In this document: piece by piece, positions 8,884 to 17,933 of the stretch | How the letters are laid out: each line of letters begins with the position of its first letter | Numbering within the stretch: the first letter of the stretch is position 1 | Assembly: GCA_023460955.1 (NCBI GenBank) | Contig: JAEWOH010000040.1 | Location: 1 to 64,000, forward strand | Origin: Bacillota bacterium | GTDB taxonomy: Bacteria > Bacillota > Clostridia > Acetivibrionales > DSM-1351 | Reading direction: 5' to 3' | Length of the DNA stretch: 64,000 bases | Translations under genes and position numbers: made by a program | The notes under the pieces: model-generated | What the model saw: the letters and a program-made list of their open reading frames with translations, nothing else | Databases searched by the model: none | Told to the model about the DNA's origin: nothing

Positions 8884-10335
8884 CTATTTTATCTTTGGTA
8901 TCTTAAGCTCCTGACCTTCTTTCAAGCTGTTATCCAGTTTAATATTATTATATTTCATGATAACACTGTATTTGTTTGGATCACCATAATACTTATTGCT
9001 AATGGAGCTAAAGGTATCTCCTGATTTGACTACATATATATCATATTCATCATTAGGGTTTTGATTACTATCAGTTTCACTATTTGTACCGCCCTGATTT
9101 CCAGAACCGCCCTGCTGCTGATTTTCAGGCGATGTATCCTTTTGTGGAGAATTCTGATCTGCAGACCCGTCCTCCTGACTGTTATCGTTGCTGCTTCCCT
9201 GGTTGTCATTCTGAGATGTACCAGTAGAGGAGGATGAGGCATCTGAAGCTGTATCATTGCTAACCCCGGAAGAAGTGCTGTCTGAAATGCTGCTTGTAGC
9301 ATTACTTTGCTGAGCAATATTTTTATCCTTATTTGAAGCCCATATCCCACTATTTGTAAAAATAAGGTATCCCATAAACAGAACACCTGATATAACTAGC
9401 ACACATATAAATCCCAATATGTAAGTTACAATATTGTTTTCTGAACGTTTCTCTTCGTCTTCTTCGTTTTCCTGCTCATTTTCAAAGTCCGTATAATTTG
9501 ATTTCCTGTTTCCGTAGCCAAAAGCAAGACTTCTTATTTCTTCTACCTGAATTACCATAACAGTAATTCCATCGTCAACTCCGACTTTTAACGCCTCCTG
9601 ATAGAGTACACTAGCTATTTTGGACGGCTCTAAGCCTGAATTGACAATAGCCTCCAGTCTACTTCTTGTAATTCCGTTTAAAAGACCATCGCTGCAAAGT
9701 ACAATTATATCGTCCTCTTCAAGTTCAAAGCTTGGAGATAATTTAATCTTTGTTTTGGATTCTTCTTCAGCCAGTCTCAAAATCTTTTCGGTATCATTAT
9801 ATATGTCAGGAGCCGGAGGTGTAATTCCCAAACTTTTTAGCTTTTCGGATTTTCGCCCGTTATTTCTGGAAAAAATATCTTTTTGCTCTCCCTGTCTGAA
9901 TAAAAAAGCTCCGTTATTGCCCAGATTCATTATTGCTGCTCTGTTATTGTCAATGATAAGTGAAGAAAAGCCTGTCAGTCTTGAAGAACTCTGGCTGGCT
10001 ATTACAGATTTGCTATATATCAAGTTGCTTGAAAGCTGGACAGCTTCATATATTTTTTCAGAAATTGTTTCAAGAGAAAATTGATGAAGTTTAGCACTCT
10101 CATGATATTTTTTTATTTCTCTTATAGCTGAAATTCCATTGAAGTCATTGGTTTCCATTCCCATGGAATCCGAAATTGCAAAGACATAGTTATTTGCAGC
10201 TTTCTCAAAGGAACACTGAATACTCTGTGTTGCGTAATTATTTGAGAAATTCCCGTTGAAATAGAAGTCATCCTGTTCTGAGTCATTACCTTTACAGTTT
10301 ATTACTGTAGCACTCAATCGCACATTACCATCCAC
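8884..10335 (-). CDS. PP2C-type phosphatase-like domain, membrane anchor and LysM domain
   Basis: A 483-residue fusion. Residues 1-265 resemble a PPM/PP2C serine/threonine phosphatase: SDSMGM at 55-60 in place of the usual DGMGG, GFSSLIIDNNRAAIMNLGNN, CSDGLL at 214-219, and DDGITVMVIQV at 254-264 in place of DNITVIVV. The key aspartates (D56, D216, D254/D255) remain although their contexts are altered, so activity is plausible but not assured. One membrane helix spans about 302-326. A long Ser/Asn/Gln-rich linker leads to a single LysM at about 432-481 (VVKSGDTFSSISNKYYG). The predicted topology puts the phosphatase inside the cell and the LysM in the wall, which suggests sensing of peptidoglycan. 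Confidence 0.83.
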   Translation of the reverse strand: MDGNVRLSATVINCKGNDSEQDDFYFNGNFSNNYATQSIQCSFEKAANNYVFAISDSMGMETNDFNGISAIREIKKYHESAKLHQFSLETISEKIYEAVQLSSNLIYSKSVIASQSSSRLTGFSSLIIDNNRAAIMNLGNNGAFLFRQGEQKDIFSRNNGRKSEKLKSLGITPPAPDIYNDTEKILRLAEEESKTKIKLSPSFELEEDDIIVLCSDGLLNGITRSRLEAIVNSGLEPSKIASVLYQEALKVGVDDGITVMVIQVEEIRSLAFGYGNRKSNYTDFENEQENEEDEEKRSENNIVTYILGFICVLVISGVLFMGYLIFTNSGIWASNKDKNIAQQSNATSSISDSTSSGVSNDTASDASSSSTGTSQNDNQGSSNDNSQEDGSADQNSPQKDTSPENQQQGGSGNQGGTNSETDSNQNPNDEYDIYVVKSGDTFSSISNKYYGDPNKYSVIMKYNNIKLDNSLKEGQELKIPKIK

Positions 10336-10484
10336 AGTATTTCACCCCATATCGTATTTTGTTTTTTATGGAAGCACGTTAATGCAATTCCTTGTAAAAA
10401 ATTTGTCTTTTGTTGGCAGGACTTGTACCTAAATCATACCATACAAGCTACTGGATTACAATAATTGAATGGTTCGGACAAAAT

Positions 10485-10517
10485 AAAAAACGAAAGAAAA
10501 AATTCTTTCGTTTTTTA
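10485..10517. terminator. Bidirectional terminator after the DUF948 gene
   Basis: AAAACGAAAGAA and TTCTTTCGTTTT form a 12-bp stem with a four-base loop, with A and T runs on either side. It terminates the minus-strand DUF948 gene. Confidence 0.88.
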
Positions 10518-10529
10518 TAAATAAATTAA

Positions 10530-10910
10530 TTATTTCTTTGCGGAGAACGCGCTTATAATAGATTTTACTACTGAACTAGCTATATTTATTATACTTAATA
10601 CATTTTCAGCATTGAAAGAGAACGAATCTATGGTTTCAGTAACTGTATCTTCAACTGTAGAAACAACTGATGTCGCCTTATCTAAAGTACCTCTGGCACT
10701 AACGGCAAGTTCATCAATACTTTTTACAGTTGACGGTAGAGCTTCTAGAGTTTTTCCAATACTTTCGGAATTACTATCAAGTATATTGTTGACTCTGTCT
10801 ACTACCTTCAGACAATTTTTGAGGAGCATTATTAAAAAAACTCCAATAACTACGGCGATACAGAATAATATAAACCACGCCACAACACTAAGGTCAACGG
10901 TAACAGACAT
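10530..10910 (-). CDS. DUF948 family membrane-anchored protein
   Basis: A 126-residue protein with one N-terminal membrane helix (VVAWFILFCIAVVIGVFLIMLL) and a long polar coiled-coil-like tail rich in Val, Ser and Asp, the pattern of the DUF948 family of Firmicutes. Function is unknown; members are often next to YtxH proteins, as here. The second ATG (MSVTVDLS) is chosen because the first directly abuts the AAAGG Shine-Dalgarno site, leaving no spacing. The gap to the upstream ytxH-like gene is 38 bases, so the two are probably cotranscribed. Confidence 0.82.
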   Translation of the reverse strand: MSVTVDLSVVAWFILFCIAVVIGVFLIMLLKNCLKVVDRVNNILDSNSESIGKTLEALPSTVKSIDELAVSARGTLDKATSVVSTVEDTVTETIDSFSFNAENVLSIINIASSVVKSIISAFSAKK

Positions 10911-10948
10911 ATGCAACATCCTTTCGTATTTATAGCTGATAAACCAGC

Positions 10949-11248
10949 TTACTTAACAGCTTCTTCTGTCTCGGTTTCCTTTTCCTCACCGGAGAAAACA
11001 GCTTTTTCCTTTTTAACAAATTCCTCAATCTTTTCTTTTGCAACATTCAATCCGTCTTTAACTGTTTCAAGAGTTTCCTTAGTTGTTCTGGCTATATCTT
11101 CTCTGGTTTCCTTTCCTGCCTTGGGAGCCAGCAATACTCCTGCAGCAACACCAACAGCAGTACCAATACCTGCACCTATTGCTACGTTCTTTGCAGTCTG
11201 CTTTTTAGTTGATCTCTTTTTCTTCTTTAATAAATCTTTTAAGTCCAT
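10949..11248 (-). CDS. YtxH domain protein
   Basis: A 99-residue protein. A basic N-terminus (LLKKKKRSTKKQ) is followed by a glycine/alanine-rich hydrophobic segment VAIGAGIGTAVGVAAGVLLAPKAGKETRE, the hallmark of YtxH (general stress or gas-vesicle-like) proteins, and an acidic and lysine-rich helical tail. AGGAGGT lies seven bases before the ATG. It pairs with the DUF948 gene downstream; YtxH/DUF948 pairs are common in Firmicutes and linked with stress, but no biochemical role is established. Confidence 0.88.
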   Translation of the reverse strand: MDLKDLLKKKKRSTKKQTAKNVAIGAGIGTAVGVAAGVLLAPKAGKETREDIARTTKETLETVKDGLNVAKEKIEEFVKKEKAVFSGEEKETETEEAVK

Positions 11249-11410
11249 TTATCTGACCTCCTAACAAAATAGTGTACAAATATATCTGTATAATAATAAT
11301 TACCACAGATTACCTATACAAATTATTATACGACAGATGAATGCAAATTGATATAATTCAGAGGAGAATTTTTTCATATTATAATAATTTTTTAAGAATA
11401 TCACTGAAAC

Positions 11411-11455
11411 AAAAAAAACCAATCATGTCCATTTTTGTCTGGACATGACTGGTTT
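11411..11455 (-). terminator. Terminator of the second YcdB-like gene
   Basis: A 15-base stem (AACCAGTCATGTCCA with TGGACATGATTGGTT on the minus strand) carries a seven-base loop and is followed by eight T residues. Confidence 0.92.
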
Positions 11456-11469
11456 TGGTTAAATTTTCA

Positions 11470-13668
11470 TTATCTAATATACTTAAGTGCCTTTTGAAGT
11501 GAATAGGAGGCTTCTGCGTAAGTTATATTGTCGTTAACGTTAAAGGCTTCACCAGGCTTGACAGGTAGTATGTCCAAGGCCTTGAATATTTCGGTCTTAA
11601 GGTCTTTATCAGTTTTTGCAAAAAGTTCAGGATGCTTTAACAAATCCTGATATCCCAGCACATTGAACAGCATTGTAATAAATTCCTGCTTTGTAATCAG
11701 CTGTTTTCCGTCAAAGTTCTTACCGGAAGGCTCTATTATACTGTTCAGCACTGCTGATTCAACATATCTGAAATACTCGTTATCAGAGGTTACATCAGGG
11801 TAGCTGCCCTTCACTTTTTCAGCATTGAAATACTGTACTCCCATTATGATAGACATCATTTTTACTGCGTCCTGGCGAGTAAGCTTATCATCATAATTAG
11901 ATATATTATTTAGAACTACTCCCTGCGCTTCCAGCATTTCAATATTGACTGCCGCCCAATGACTTTCATTGACCGATTTCTGCTGATATGCCTTTCCGCT
12001 GTAATCCACAACCGTTCCTGTTTGTGCATCAACCAGCTTACCTGCTGACATATTAGAAGTCCTGTATACTATTACACTTTCTTCTGCTTTTACGGAAGCT
12101 CCGTTCTTATTAATGTAAGGTGTATAGTAAGCTAATTCAAATTGCACATCCTTTAGGTATACCTCTTTAGCTTTATCAGCTGAGATTAAATTAACGGGCT
12201 TGGGATATTCAACGTCATTCCAATTAATGTATATCTGCGACGGTTTACCGGTCTCCTTATTAATATTTACACTTATGTTGTCATTTGTACTTATACCATT
12301 TTCAAATCTCATATAAGAGAATTGATGATCCGGTTGATCCTTCTGATCTGCTAAAACCTTCTGAAGTTCTTCACTGCTATCAGTGAATACTCCATACTGT
12401 CTTGAAAAAAGGTTCTTGATTATGTCATTACTTGTCTTATGAGCACTATCGAAAGTGACCTTCTCCTTAACCTTATCTTGGACTTTAGCAACCATATCAT
12501 ACGAATAATAGGACAGGTTTGTTATATTACCTGTTAAGGTATTAATGGTAATTTGCAGTCCATAATTTTTATTATCAACCACCGATGAATAATAATAATT
12601 TCTTGCTTTTTCTTTATTAGCAGAGCTTATTTGTATATATCTTGTGGAACTATCACTGAGTGTTATACCTGTAAGTTTTTCAATGTATGCTTTAATATTA
12701 GCTGCAGCCTTATCAGCCTCTTCGTCTGATATCTGCTTATTGACCAGTTTAAAATCAGCTTCAATTGGTTTATCATTAACAGCATCTACACTGTAAAAGG
12801 TCTCTTTTACAATATCCATTGTTTTTGCATTTAACATGCCCGGCAGTGAAGGATAGTAAATCAGATTTACCTTTGGGTTGTTATTATCATAATTATAAAT
12901 ATACTGTAGCTTCATTTTCATTAATTCAGCATACTTGGTTCTGAGACTTGCAGTATCCTTTATACCATCTGCAGAAGGGTACTTTGTTTCAGTCTGATAG
13001 GCAAGTGGAGAGGAATAATTAGCTATTTGTCCCGACGAAGCATTTACAGATACATAATATGTAAAATCACTGACCAGGACTCCGTTAATTTTTAAAGCAT
13101 AATTAAAGTCATATTGAGGCATGTCGTACAAGCCGTTTGACTTCTCATAAGACATTCTCTGTTCAGGTAATAATTCGAGAGTTTTACCGTTAACTTCAAC
13201 GTAATCCTTAATAAACTTATCAGCCAGTTCCTTCGCCTGTTTTCTTGTCATAGAAACAATATGCCTTTTATTATTACCGCCCTGCCAGCTGTTAAAATTA
13301 ACTAGTTCACCGCTATTAGCTGAAATGCTGACAGAAATATTTGAGTTTACATCGGCACCGATTAAGTCAAGCCTCCAAATTGGTTGGCTCATTCCGTTGT
13401 CATTTTCCAGATAAGCACTTGAAAATTCAAACCCCTCCGCAAATTTGAAGGTTTTTACTATCTTTTTTGCATCTTCAAGACTAATTTTCGTCTTAACTTC
13501 CTTCTTGGTATCAGTTCCGGCTTGCTCTGCTTTTTGATCTACTGTTGTAGTCTGCATGGTAGCCGGTACAGATATACTTTGAGTTGTTGATGCCATAGCC
13601 GTTTGTGACGCAAGCAGACATATACTTATTGATACGGCTGCAATTACTTTAAATTTCTTAAATAACAT
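11470..13668 (-). CDS. Secreted YcdB/YcdC-repeat protein with C-terminal SLH-like region (paralogue)
   Basis: A 732-residue exported protein with signal peptide 1-27 (ending QTAMAS) and several YcdB/YcdC-like modules, recognisable as SVSISANSGELVNF, YVSVNASSGQIANY, ITINTLTGNITNL and VNINKETGKPSQI. From about residue 555 (VNESHWAAVNIEMLEAQGVV) to the end are two to three SLH-like repeats, including LTRQDAVKMMSIIMG and ITKQEFITMLFNVLG. It shares layout with the 6584-8710 gene but is clearly diverged. Together they flank the PP2C-LysM, DUF948 and YtxH genes, giving an envelope-related block. Biochemical role unknown. Confidence 0.8.
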   Translation of the reverse strand: MLFKKFKVIAAVSISICLLASQTAMASTTQSISVPATMQTTTVDQKAEQAGTDTKKEVKTKISLEDAKKIVKTFKFAEGFEFSSAYLENDNGMSQPIWRLDLIGADVNSNISVSISANSGELVNFNSWQGGNNKRHIVSMTRKQAKELADKFIKDYVEVNGKTLELLPEQRMSYEKSNGLYDMPQYDFNYALKINGVLVSDFTYYVSVNASSGQIANYSSPLAYQTETKYPSADGIKDTASLRTKYAELMKMKLQYIYNYDNNNPKVNLIYYPSLPGMLNAKTMDIVKETFYSVDAVNDKPIEADFKLVNKQISDEEADKAAANIKAYIEKLTGITLSDSSTRYIQISSANKEKARNYYYSSVVDNKNYGLQITINTLTGNITNLSYYSYDMVAKVQDKVKEKVTFDSAHKTSNDIIKNLFSRQYGVFTDSSEELQKVLADQKDQPDHQFSYMRFENGISTNDNISVNINKETGKPSQIYINWNDVEYPKPVNLISADKAKEVYLKDVQFELAYYTPYINKNGASVKAEESVIVYRTSNMSAGKLVDAQTGTVVDYSGKAYQQKSVNESHWAAVNIEMLEAQGVVLNNISNYDDKLTRQDAVKMMSIIMGVQYFNAEKVKGSYPDVTSDNEYFRYVESAVLNSIIEPSGKNFDGKQLITKQEFITMLFNVLGYQDLLKHPELFAKTDKDLKTEIFKALDILPVKPGEAFNVNDNITYAEASYSLQKALKYIR

Positions 13669-13763
13669 AATGTCCCCCTTAGCTGTTATTTTACTACGAT
13701 TAACCTTTGAATATAATCTTTTGTTACAACCGCAAGTAAATAAAGCGGTCGATTTACTGTTAT

Positions 13764-13772
13764 ATTATACCA
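13764..13772 (-). promoter_or_regulatory. Extended -10 promoter for the second YcdB-like gene
   Basis: TGGTATAAT on the minus strand is a consensus extended -10 element, about 95 bases upstream of the ATG. A GC hairpin (ACCGC/GCGGT) lies in the leader, and two direct copies of TAACATTTAT lie just upstream of the promoter. No good -35 hexamer is seen, as expected for an extended -10 promoter. Confidence 0.5.
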
Positions 13773-13989
13773 TCCTGAATTTGGAAGTAGTATTACAATA
13801 TCGTAACATTTATGGTAACATTTATTACAAAGAATTATGATGATGTATTTGCTTAATTAGTAGAATTCCAATAAATATTTTACATTTGGCAATTATTTTC
13901 AAGGTTATTGTACCTATTCCGCAATTCTGCTAAACTAATGCTATATTGCGGCTGAGGTATTTTTTAACCTTATGCCCCGGAGGTCTGAT
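13773..13989. other. Spacer upstream of glgA
   Basis: Divergent spacer, AT-rich, with the direct repeat TAACATTTAT twice around 13802-13824. I see no strong promoter for glgA and no gene. Confidence 0.4.
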
Positions 13990-15435
13990 ATGAATAAGAT
14001 AAATGTTTTATTTGCTTCTTCTGAGGTATTCCCTTTCGCTAAAACCGGTGGTCTTGGTGATGTTGCGGGTTCTCTTCCCAAAGCCGTTTCCAAGCTCGGT
14101 GCTGACATAAGGGTAGTTATGCCAAATTATAAAAGTATTCCACAGCAGTTTAAAGAAGCTATGGAGTATATAGGCTATATATTTGTGGATTTGTCCTGGA
14201 GACATCAGTACTGTGGTATTTTAAAGTTAACTCATGATGGGGTAACCTATTATTTTCTCGACAATGAATACTATTTTAATCGTAATGAACTGTATGGTTC
14301 ATTTGATGAAGCCGAACAGTTTACCTTTTTTAGCAAGGCGTTAATAGAAATGCTTCCGCTAATAGGCTTTAAGCCTGATATTATCCATTGTAATGACTGG
14401 CAGACAGGTATAGTAAGCCTTCTTCTCAAAGCTAATTACAAGCAACAAGCTTATTACAGTCGAGTTAAAACTGTTTTTACAATTCACAACTTAAAATATC
14501 AAGGTATATTCCCCAAAGAAGTATTGTCAGACCTGATGAATGTAGACTGGCAGTATTTTAGTCCGGACGGCATTGAGTACAACGACTGTGTAAACTATAT
14601 GAAAGCCGGACTTGTATATTCAAATTCAATAAGTACTGTCAGCCCGACATATGCACAGGAGATAAAAACCGATTTTTATGGTGAGGGCCTAAAGGACGTA
14701 CTTATAAGGCGTTCTCAAGATCTATACGGTATTCTGAACGGTATTGATTATGAAAAAAATGATCCTAAAAACGACAAAAGATTATATGCAAATTACTCTG
14801 CTGATAATATTGCCATGAAATATGAAAACAAAAAAAAGCTGCAGGAAGAGCTTGGATTACCATTAAGACCCGATGTTCCGGTAATAGGCATTATTTCACG
14901 ACTTACCTCTCAAAAAGGATTTGATTTAATTGAATGTGTTCTTGAAGAAATTCTTCAGATGGATGTTCAACTGGTGCTTCTGGGCAAGGGAGACGAACAC
15001 TATAAGTTCATTTTTGAAAATGCAGCCTATCGTCATAAGGATAAGGTATCGGCAAATATCACTTTCAGTGATACCCTTGCCCAACACATTTATGCCGGCT
15101 CAGATATGTTCCTGATGCCTTCACTGTTTGAACCCTGCGGTCTGGGTCAGATATTCAGCTTCAGATATGGTTCGGTCCCAATAGTCCGCGAAACAGGCGG
15201 ACTTAACGACACGGTTTTATCCTATAATGATGAGACCGGAGCCGGAAATGGATTTACCTTTGCGAACTATAATGCCCATGACATGCTCCACACCATCAGA
15301 AGAGCAGTAGACTTCTATAATAACCGTAAGGAAGTGTGGAGGCTTATTGTTGAAAGAGGTATGAGAGCTGATTTCAGCTGGGATAAATCAGCAAAAGAAT
15401 ATATGAAAATGTATCTGGAGACGATGAATAAATAG
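13990..15435 (+). CDS. glgA: Glycogen synthase (ADP-glucose)
   Basis: Transfers glucose from ADP-glucose to the growing alpha-1,4-glucan; glycogen storage. Start is the ATG behind GGAGGT (five-base spacing); an ATG six codons upstream has no Shine-Dalgarno site. The 481 residues are standard for GT5 enzymes. KTGGLGDVAGSLPKA near the N-terminus is the ADP-glucose-binding KTGGL motif. The C-terminal GT-B half contains PSLFEPCGLGQIFSFRYG and the following ETGGLNDTV. No other glg gene is adjacent, so the locus is monocistronic here. Confidence 0.96.
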   Translation: MNKINVLFASSEVFPFAKTGGLGDVAGSLPKAVSKLGADIRVVMPNYKSIPQQFKEAMEYIGYIFVDLSWRHQYCGILKLTHDGVTYYFLDNEYYFNRNELYGSFDEAEQFTFFSKALIEMLPLIGFKPDIIHCNDWQTGIVSLLLKANYKQQAYYSRVKTVFTIHNLKYQGIFPKEVLSDLMNVDWQYFSPDGIEYNDCVNYMKAGLVYSNSISTVSPTYAQEIKTDFYGEGLKDVLIRRSQDLYGILNGIDYEKNDPKNDKRLYANYSADNIAMKYENKKKLQEELGLPLRPDVPVIGIISRLTSQKGFDLIECVLEEILQMDVQLVLLGKGDEHYKFIFENAAYRHKDKVSANITFSDTLAQHIYAGSDMFLMPSLFEPCGLGQIFSFRYGSVPIVRETGGLNDTVLSYNDETGAGNGFTFANYNAHDMLHTIRRAVDFYNNRKEVWRLIVERGMRADFSWDKSAKEYMKMYLETMNK

Positions 15436-15443
15436 GAGTTACT

Positions 15444-15473
15444 AGTAAGTAGTAAGTAGTAAGTAGTCAGTAG
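15444..15473. repeat. Heptamer array (AGTAAGT)n after glgA
   Basis: Three perfect AGTAAGT units and a fourth, AGTCAGT, immediately follow the glgA stop. The period matches the CAGTAGC array at the window start. Likely a slippage repeat in non-coding DNA. Confidence 0.9.
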
Positions 15474-15485
15474 AAATGCGTTATG

Positions 15486-15516
15486 TGGGCTTGCCGAGGC
15501 AAGCCCATTTGATTTG
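15486..15516 (+). terminator. Hairpin after glgA
   Basis: TGGGCTTGCC pairs perfectly with GGCAAGCCCA around a tight loop, followed by a T-rich but interrupted tail. Probably terminates glgA. Confidence 0.7.
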
Positions 15517-15592
15517 CTTATTTACAGTTTATGACATGCATGATAAACTCTGGTACAGAGTATATTTGTATATATTTTGGAAGGAGTTTTTT

Positions 15593-16489
15593 ATGCGTAT
15601 AAAAATAATATATATTTTGTTAATATTCCTTTTACTCTGCTCTTGTACTCAGAACAATTCAACAGAAACTCAGAAGTTAATGGATTCAAATACTGCGTAC
15701 TTAAGCAAAATAAAGACTTTGGAAAGTGAGATTAACACGCTTAAAGACAAGAATATCCAACTGGACACCGAAAATACAACTCTTAAAAGTGACAATTACG
15801 AGCTGCAAAAGAAAAACAGTGAACTTGAACATTCACAGCAATATCTGAAGAATCTTAATAACGATCCTATTTTTAGCTGGATATACAATTCCGATTGGGA
15901 CACTATAAAAATCCAATATAACTCCGGTAAATCTGAAAAAGAAATTTCATCTGTCAAAATAGCCCCGTATTCATTAGTTGTTTCTATAAGAGAAGATTGG
16001 CAGCCGGAGGCCATGGATAAAGGTGTCTGCATTTACGAATTTGTACAGGGTAAAAAAAGTTATCAATTAGAAATATTTAAAGAACATATATTCAAGTATC
16101 AAGATAAATTTTATTACAGTGAAAGCAATCTATTTGATTTATACGATTCCTTCATACCCGTTTCTTATGATTGGTTAAAAACAGATAATGCATTTAATTT
16201 AATATATAACAGTAAAATAGTCAGCTGGAGCAACAGTTGTGTGGCAACAGACAGGACGAAAAATGTTATTAACTATATTTCATCATTTTTTAAAGCTGTA
16301 CCGGCTTCTAAAGATAAAGCCGGTAAACTTATAGATATTCTGAAATGTTATAATCACGGCGAAGTAGCAACAATACGAATATACGATAACTATATACGTG
16401 TTCAGCACAACAATACTGACATCTGGTATAAGAGTATTGCTGAATACAGTCAGCCTTCAGGGATAATAAGCATTTTTACTGCCGGGTAA
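15593..16489 (+). CDS. Coiled-coil lipoprotein of unknown function
   Basis: A 298-residue protein starting at the ATG six bases after AAGGAG; the open frame extends upstream through the glgA terminator and is not real there. Residues 1-18 are a lipoprotein signal peptide with lipobox LLCSC (Cys18). Residues about 30-90 form a heptad-rich coiled coil (KIKTLESEINTLKDKN and following). The rest is a soluble domain with many aromatic residues that I do not recognise. Probably anchored on the outer face of the membrane. It is transcribed alone and converges on cobO. Confidence 0.72.
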   Translation: MRIKIIYILLIFLLLCSCTQNNSTETQKLMDSNTAYLSKIKTLESEINTLKDKNIQLDTENTTLKSDNYELQKKNSELEHSQQYLKNLNNDPIFSWIYNSDWDTIKIQYNSGKSEKEISSVKIAPYSLVVSIREDWQPEAMDKGVCIYEFVQGKKSYQLEIFKEHIFKYQDKFYYSESNLFDLYDSFIPVSYDWLKTDNAFNLIYNSKIVSWSNSCVATDRTKNVINYISSFFKAVPASKDKAGKLIDILKCYNHGEVATIRIYDNYIRVQHNNTDIWYKSIAEYSQPSGIISIFTAG

Positions 16490-16494
16490 ACACA

Positions 16495-17028
16495 TCAAAA
16501 TTCGATACCTTTTCTTGCCGGGATCCCCTGTTCAAACGGATGTTTAACTGCTTTGATTTCAGAGACATAGTCTGCAGCCGATATTATGGAATGGGGCGCG
16601 TTCCTTCCGGTAATGACAAGTTCTAAACATTCCGGTTTTGTATTTATAAGCTCTAAAACTGCTTCTGACTCTAAAAAATTAAGCGATATTACCCCAAGCA
16701 GTTCGTCCAGTATTACCAAATCATAGGTGCCGGACAGTACGGTATTTTTTACGCTCCCAAATATATCAGCGGCTTCCTGGGCAGCATTGTGCAGTTCCTC
16801 CTGTGTCATCTGCCAGGCAAACTTTTTGCAGTTGAAGCCACGCATAACGGTGAAATCAGGCTCCAGCTTCTTAAGGCTCTTGAGTTCTGCCGTATCCATA
16901 CTTTTAAGGAACTGCACCAGAAGTACCTTCATGCCGCTTCCGCAAGCTCTTACACCTAGTCCGATAGCTGCTGTGGTTTTCCCTTTTCCGTCACCAGTAT
17001 ATATATGGACAAGTCCTTTTTTATTCAT
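16495..17028 (-). CDS. cobO: Cob(I)yrinic acid a,c-diamide adenosyltransferase
   Basis: Adds the 5'-deoxyadenosyl group from ATP to reduced cobalt in corrinoids, making adenosylcobalamin (CobO/BtuR/CobA type). The 177-residue protein has the P-loop GDGKGKTT at 12-19, the DLVILDELLG stretch with the Walker-B-like aspartate, and the VITGRNAP motif of this family. The start chosen has AGGAAA in good position; an upstream in-frame ATG lacks any Shine-Dalgarno site. No other cobalamin genes are next to it; the QueG-like iron-sulfur protein upstream belongs to a family that can bind cobalamin. Confidence 0.93.
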   Translation of the reverse strand: MNKKGLVHIYTGDGKGKTTAAIGLGVRACGSGMKVLLVQFLKSMDTAELKSLKKLEPDFTVMRGFNCKKFAWQMTQEELHNAAQEAADIFGSVKNTVLSGTYDLVILDELLGVISLNFLESEAVLELINTKPECLELVITGRNAPHSIISAADYVSEIKAVKHPFEQGIPARKGIEF

Positions 17029-17120
17029 ATTTAATTTCCTGCCTTTCAATTTCTCACGCCTGTTTTCTTTATTAATCATTATCGTTAATCATTATTTTAT
17101 ACCGATTCTTTCTTGCCAGC

Positions 17121-17810
17121 TTACCTGTTTCCAGCCCCAAATCTGCAAACCTTTACACATATCCCACAGACCGATCCCCTGCCGATGTTTTTAAATTTCT
17201 GGTTCATATATTCGGAGCAGGCCTTGGCATCCACCAAGTGTTCTCTTTCTGCTCCCATAGTCCATTCATTCCCTGTAATGGCCATTGCCGGGCAGGCCTG
17301 AACACATTTATTACAAGCCGAACACCGGCTCTGCATGGGTACGGCCTCACAGGGAAGCTCAAGATCTGTAAGAACTGTTCCCAACCTTACTCTTGGGCCA
17401 TAATCTCTGTGAATAAATAATCCGTTTTTTCCAATCCAGCCCAAGCCCGCATGAACAGCCCCGGTTTTGTGCGGAATAACACCGCTGAACGGAACAGGCG
17501 CCGTCGGAATACTCTGTGAGGCTGCTATTGAATATCCCTTGCAGCCGTTCTGCACCAAACCCAATACCAACCTCAGTGATATTTGATCAATCAGTGCGTT
17601 TACCGACCTGTAATGATTAAAGTAAGTAAATGTGGGCTTGTCATGAATTTCGTCTATTATTGCATCTGACAATCTTATTCCAAAGGTTATGGCATAGGGA
17701 TACTTTTGCAATTGTTGGGGTAAATACTGCCCTATGTTGGAAAACCCATGAAAGCTTCCTCCCATATTACTTATAATATCACTTATTTGCTTAACTGCAT
17801 TTATATTCAT
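17121..17810 (-). CDS. 4Fe-4S protein related to epoxyqueuosine reductase
   Basis: A 229-residue protein resembling the C-terminal half of QueG. It has the QueG-like HKTGAVHAGLGWIGKNGLFI block (114-133) and two ferredoxin-type clusters: Cys163, 166, 169 and 173 in CSACNKCVQACP, and Cys198, 215, 218 and 222. True QueG is usually about 300 or more residues with a cobalamin-binding N-terminal part. This shorter type is common in clostridia as an annotated epoxyqueuosine reductase-like protein, and its substrate is uncertain. Start chosen at the ATG five bases after GGAGGC; the frame runs 36 codons further upstream without support. Located beside cobO, hinting at a corrinoid link. Confidence 0.82.
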   Translation of the reverse strand: MNINAVKQISDIISNMGGSFHGFSNIGQYLPQQLQKYPYAITFGIRLSDAIIDEIHDKPTFTYFNHYRSVNALIDQISLRLVLGLVQNGCKGYSIAASQSIPTAPVPFSGVIPHKTGAVHAGLGWIGKNGLFIHRDYGPRVRLGTVLTDLELPCEAVPMQSRCSACNKCVQACPAMAITGNEWTMGAEREHLVDAKACSEYMNQKFKNIGRGSVCGICVKVCRFGAGNR

Positions 17811-17933
17811 TAATTGCCTCCGATATTTTTCACTAATAGTTGAATGTTTCTTTATTATTTGCCGCATTCTGCTTGACCATATACTGTATTCTGCTTGAAC
17901 ATTTGATGTATTCGGCAATAGGTTGCGGTGTAT

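Noticed and set aside
9030..9386. Second minus-strand frame of 118 codons inside the PP2C-LysM linker
   Set aside because: Produced by the low-complexity linker in another frame; no domain or start signal.
15476..15592. Upstream extension of the coiled-coil lipoprotein
   Set aside because: It runs through the glgA terminator hairpin; the lipoprotein signal begins at the ATG after AAGGAG.
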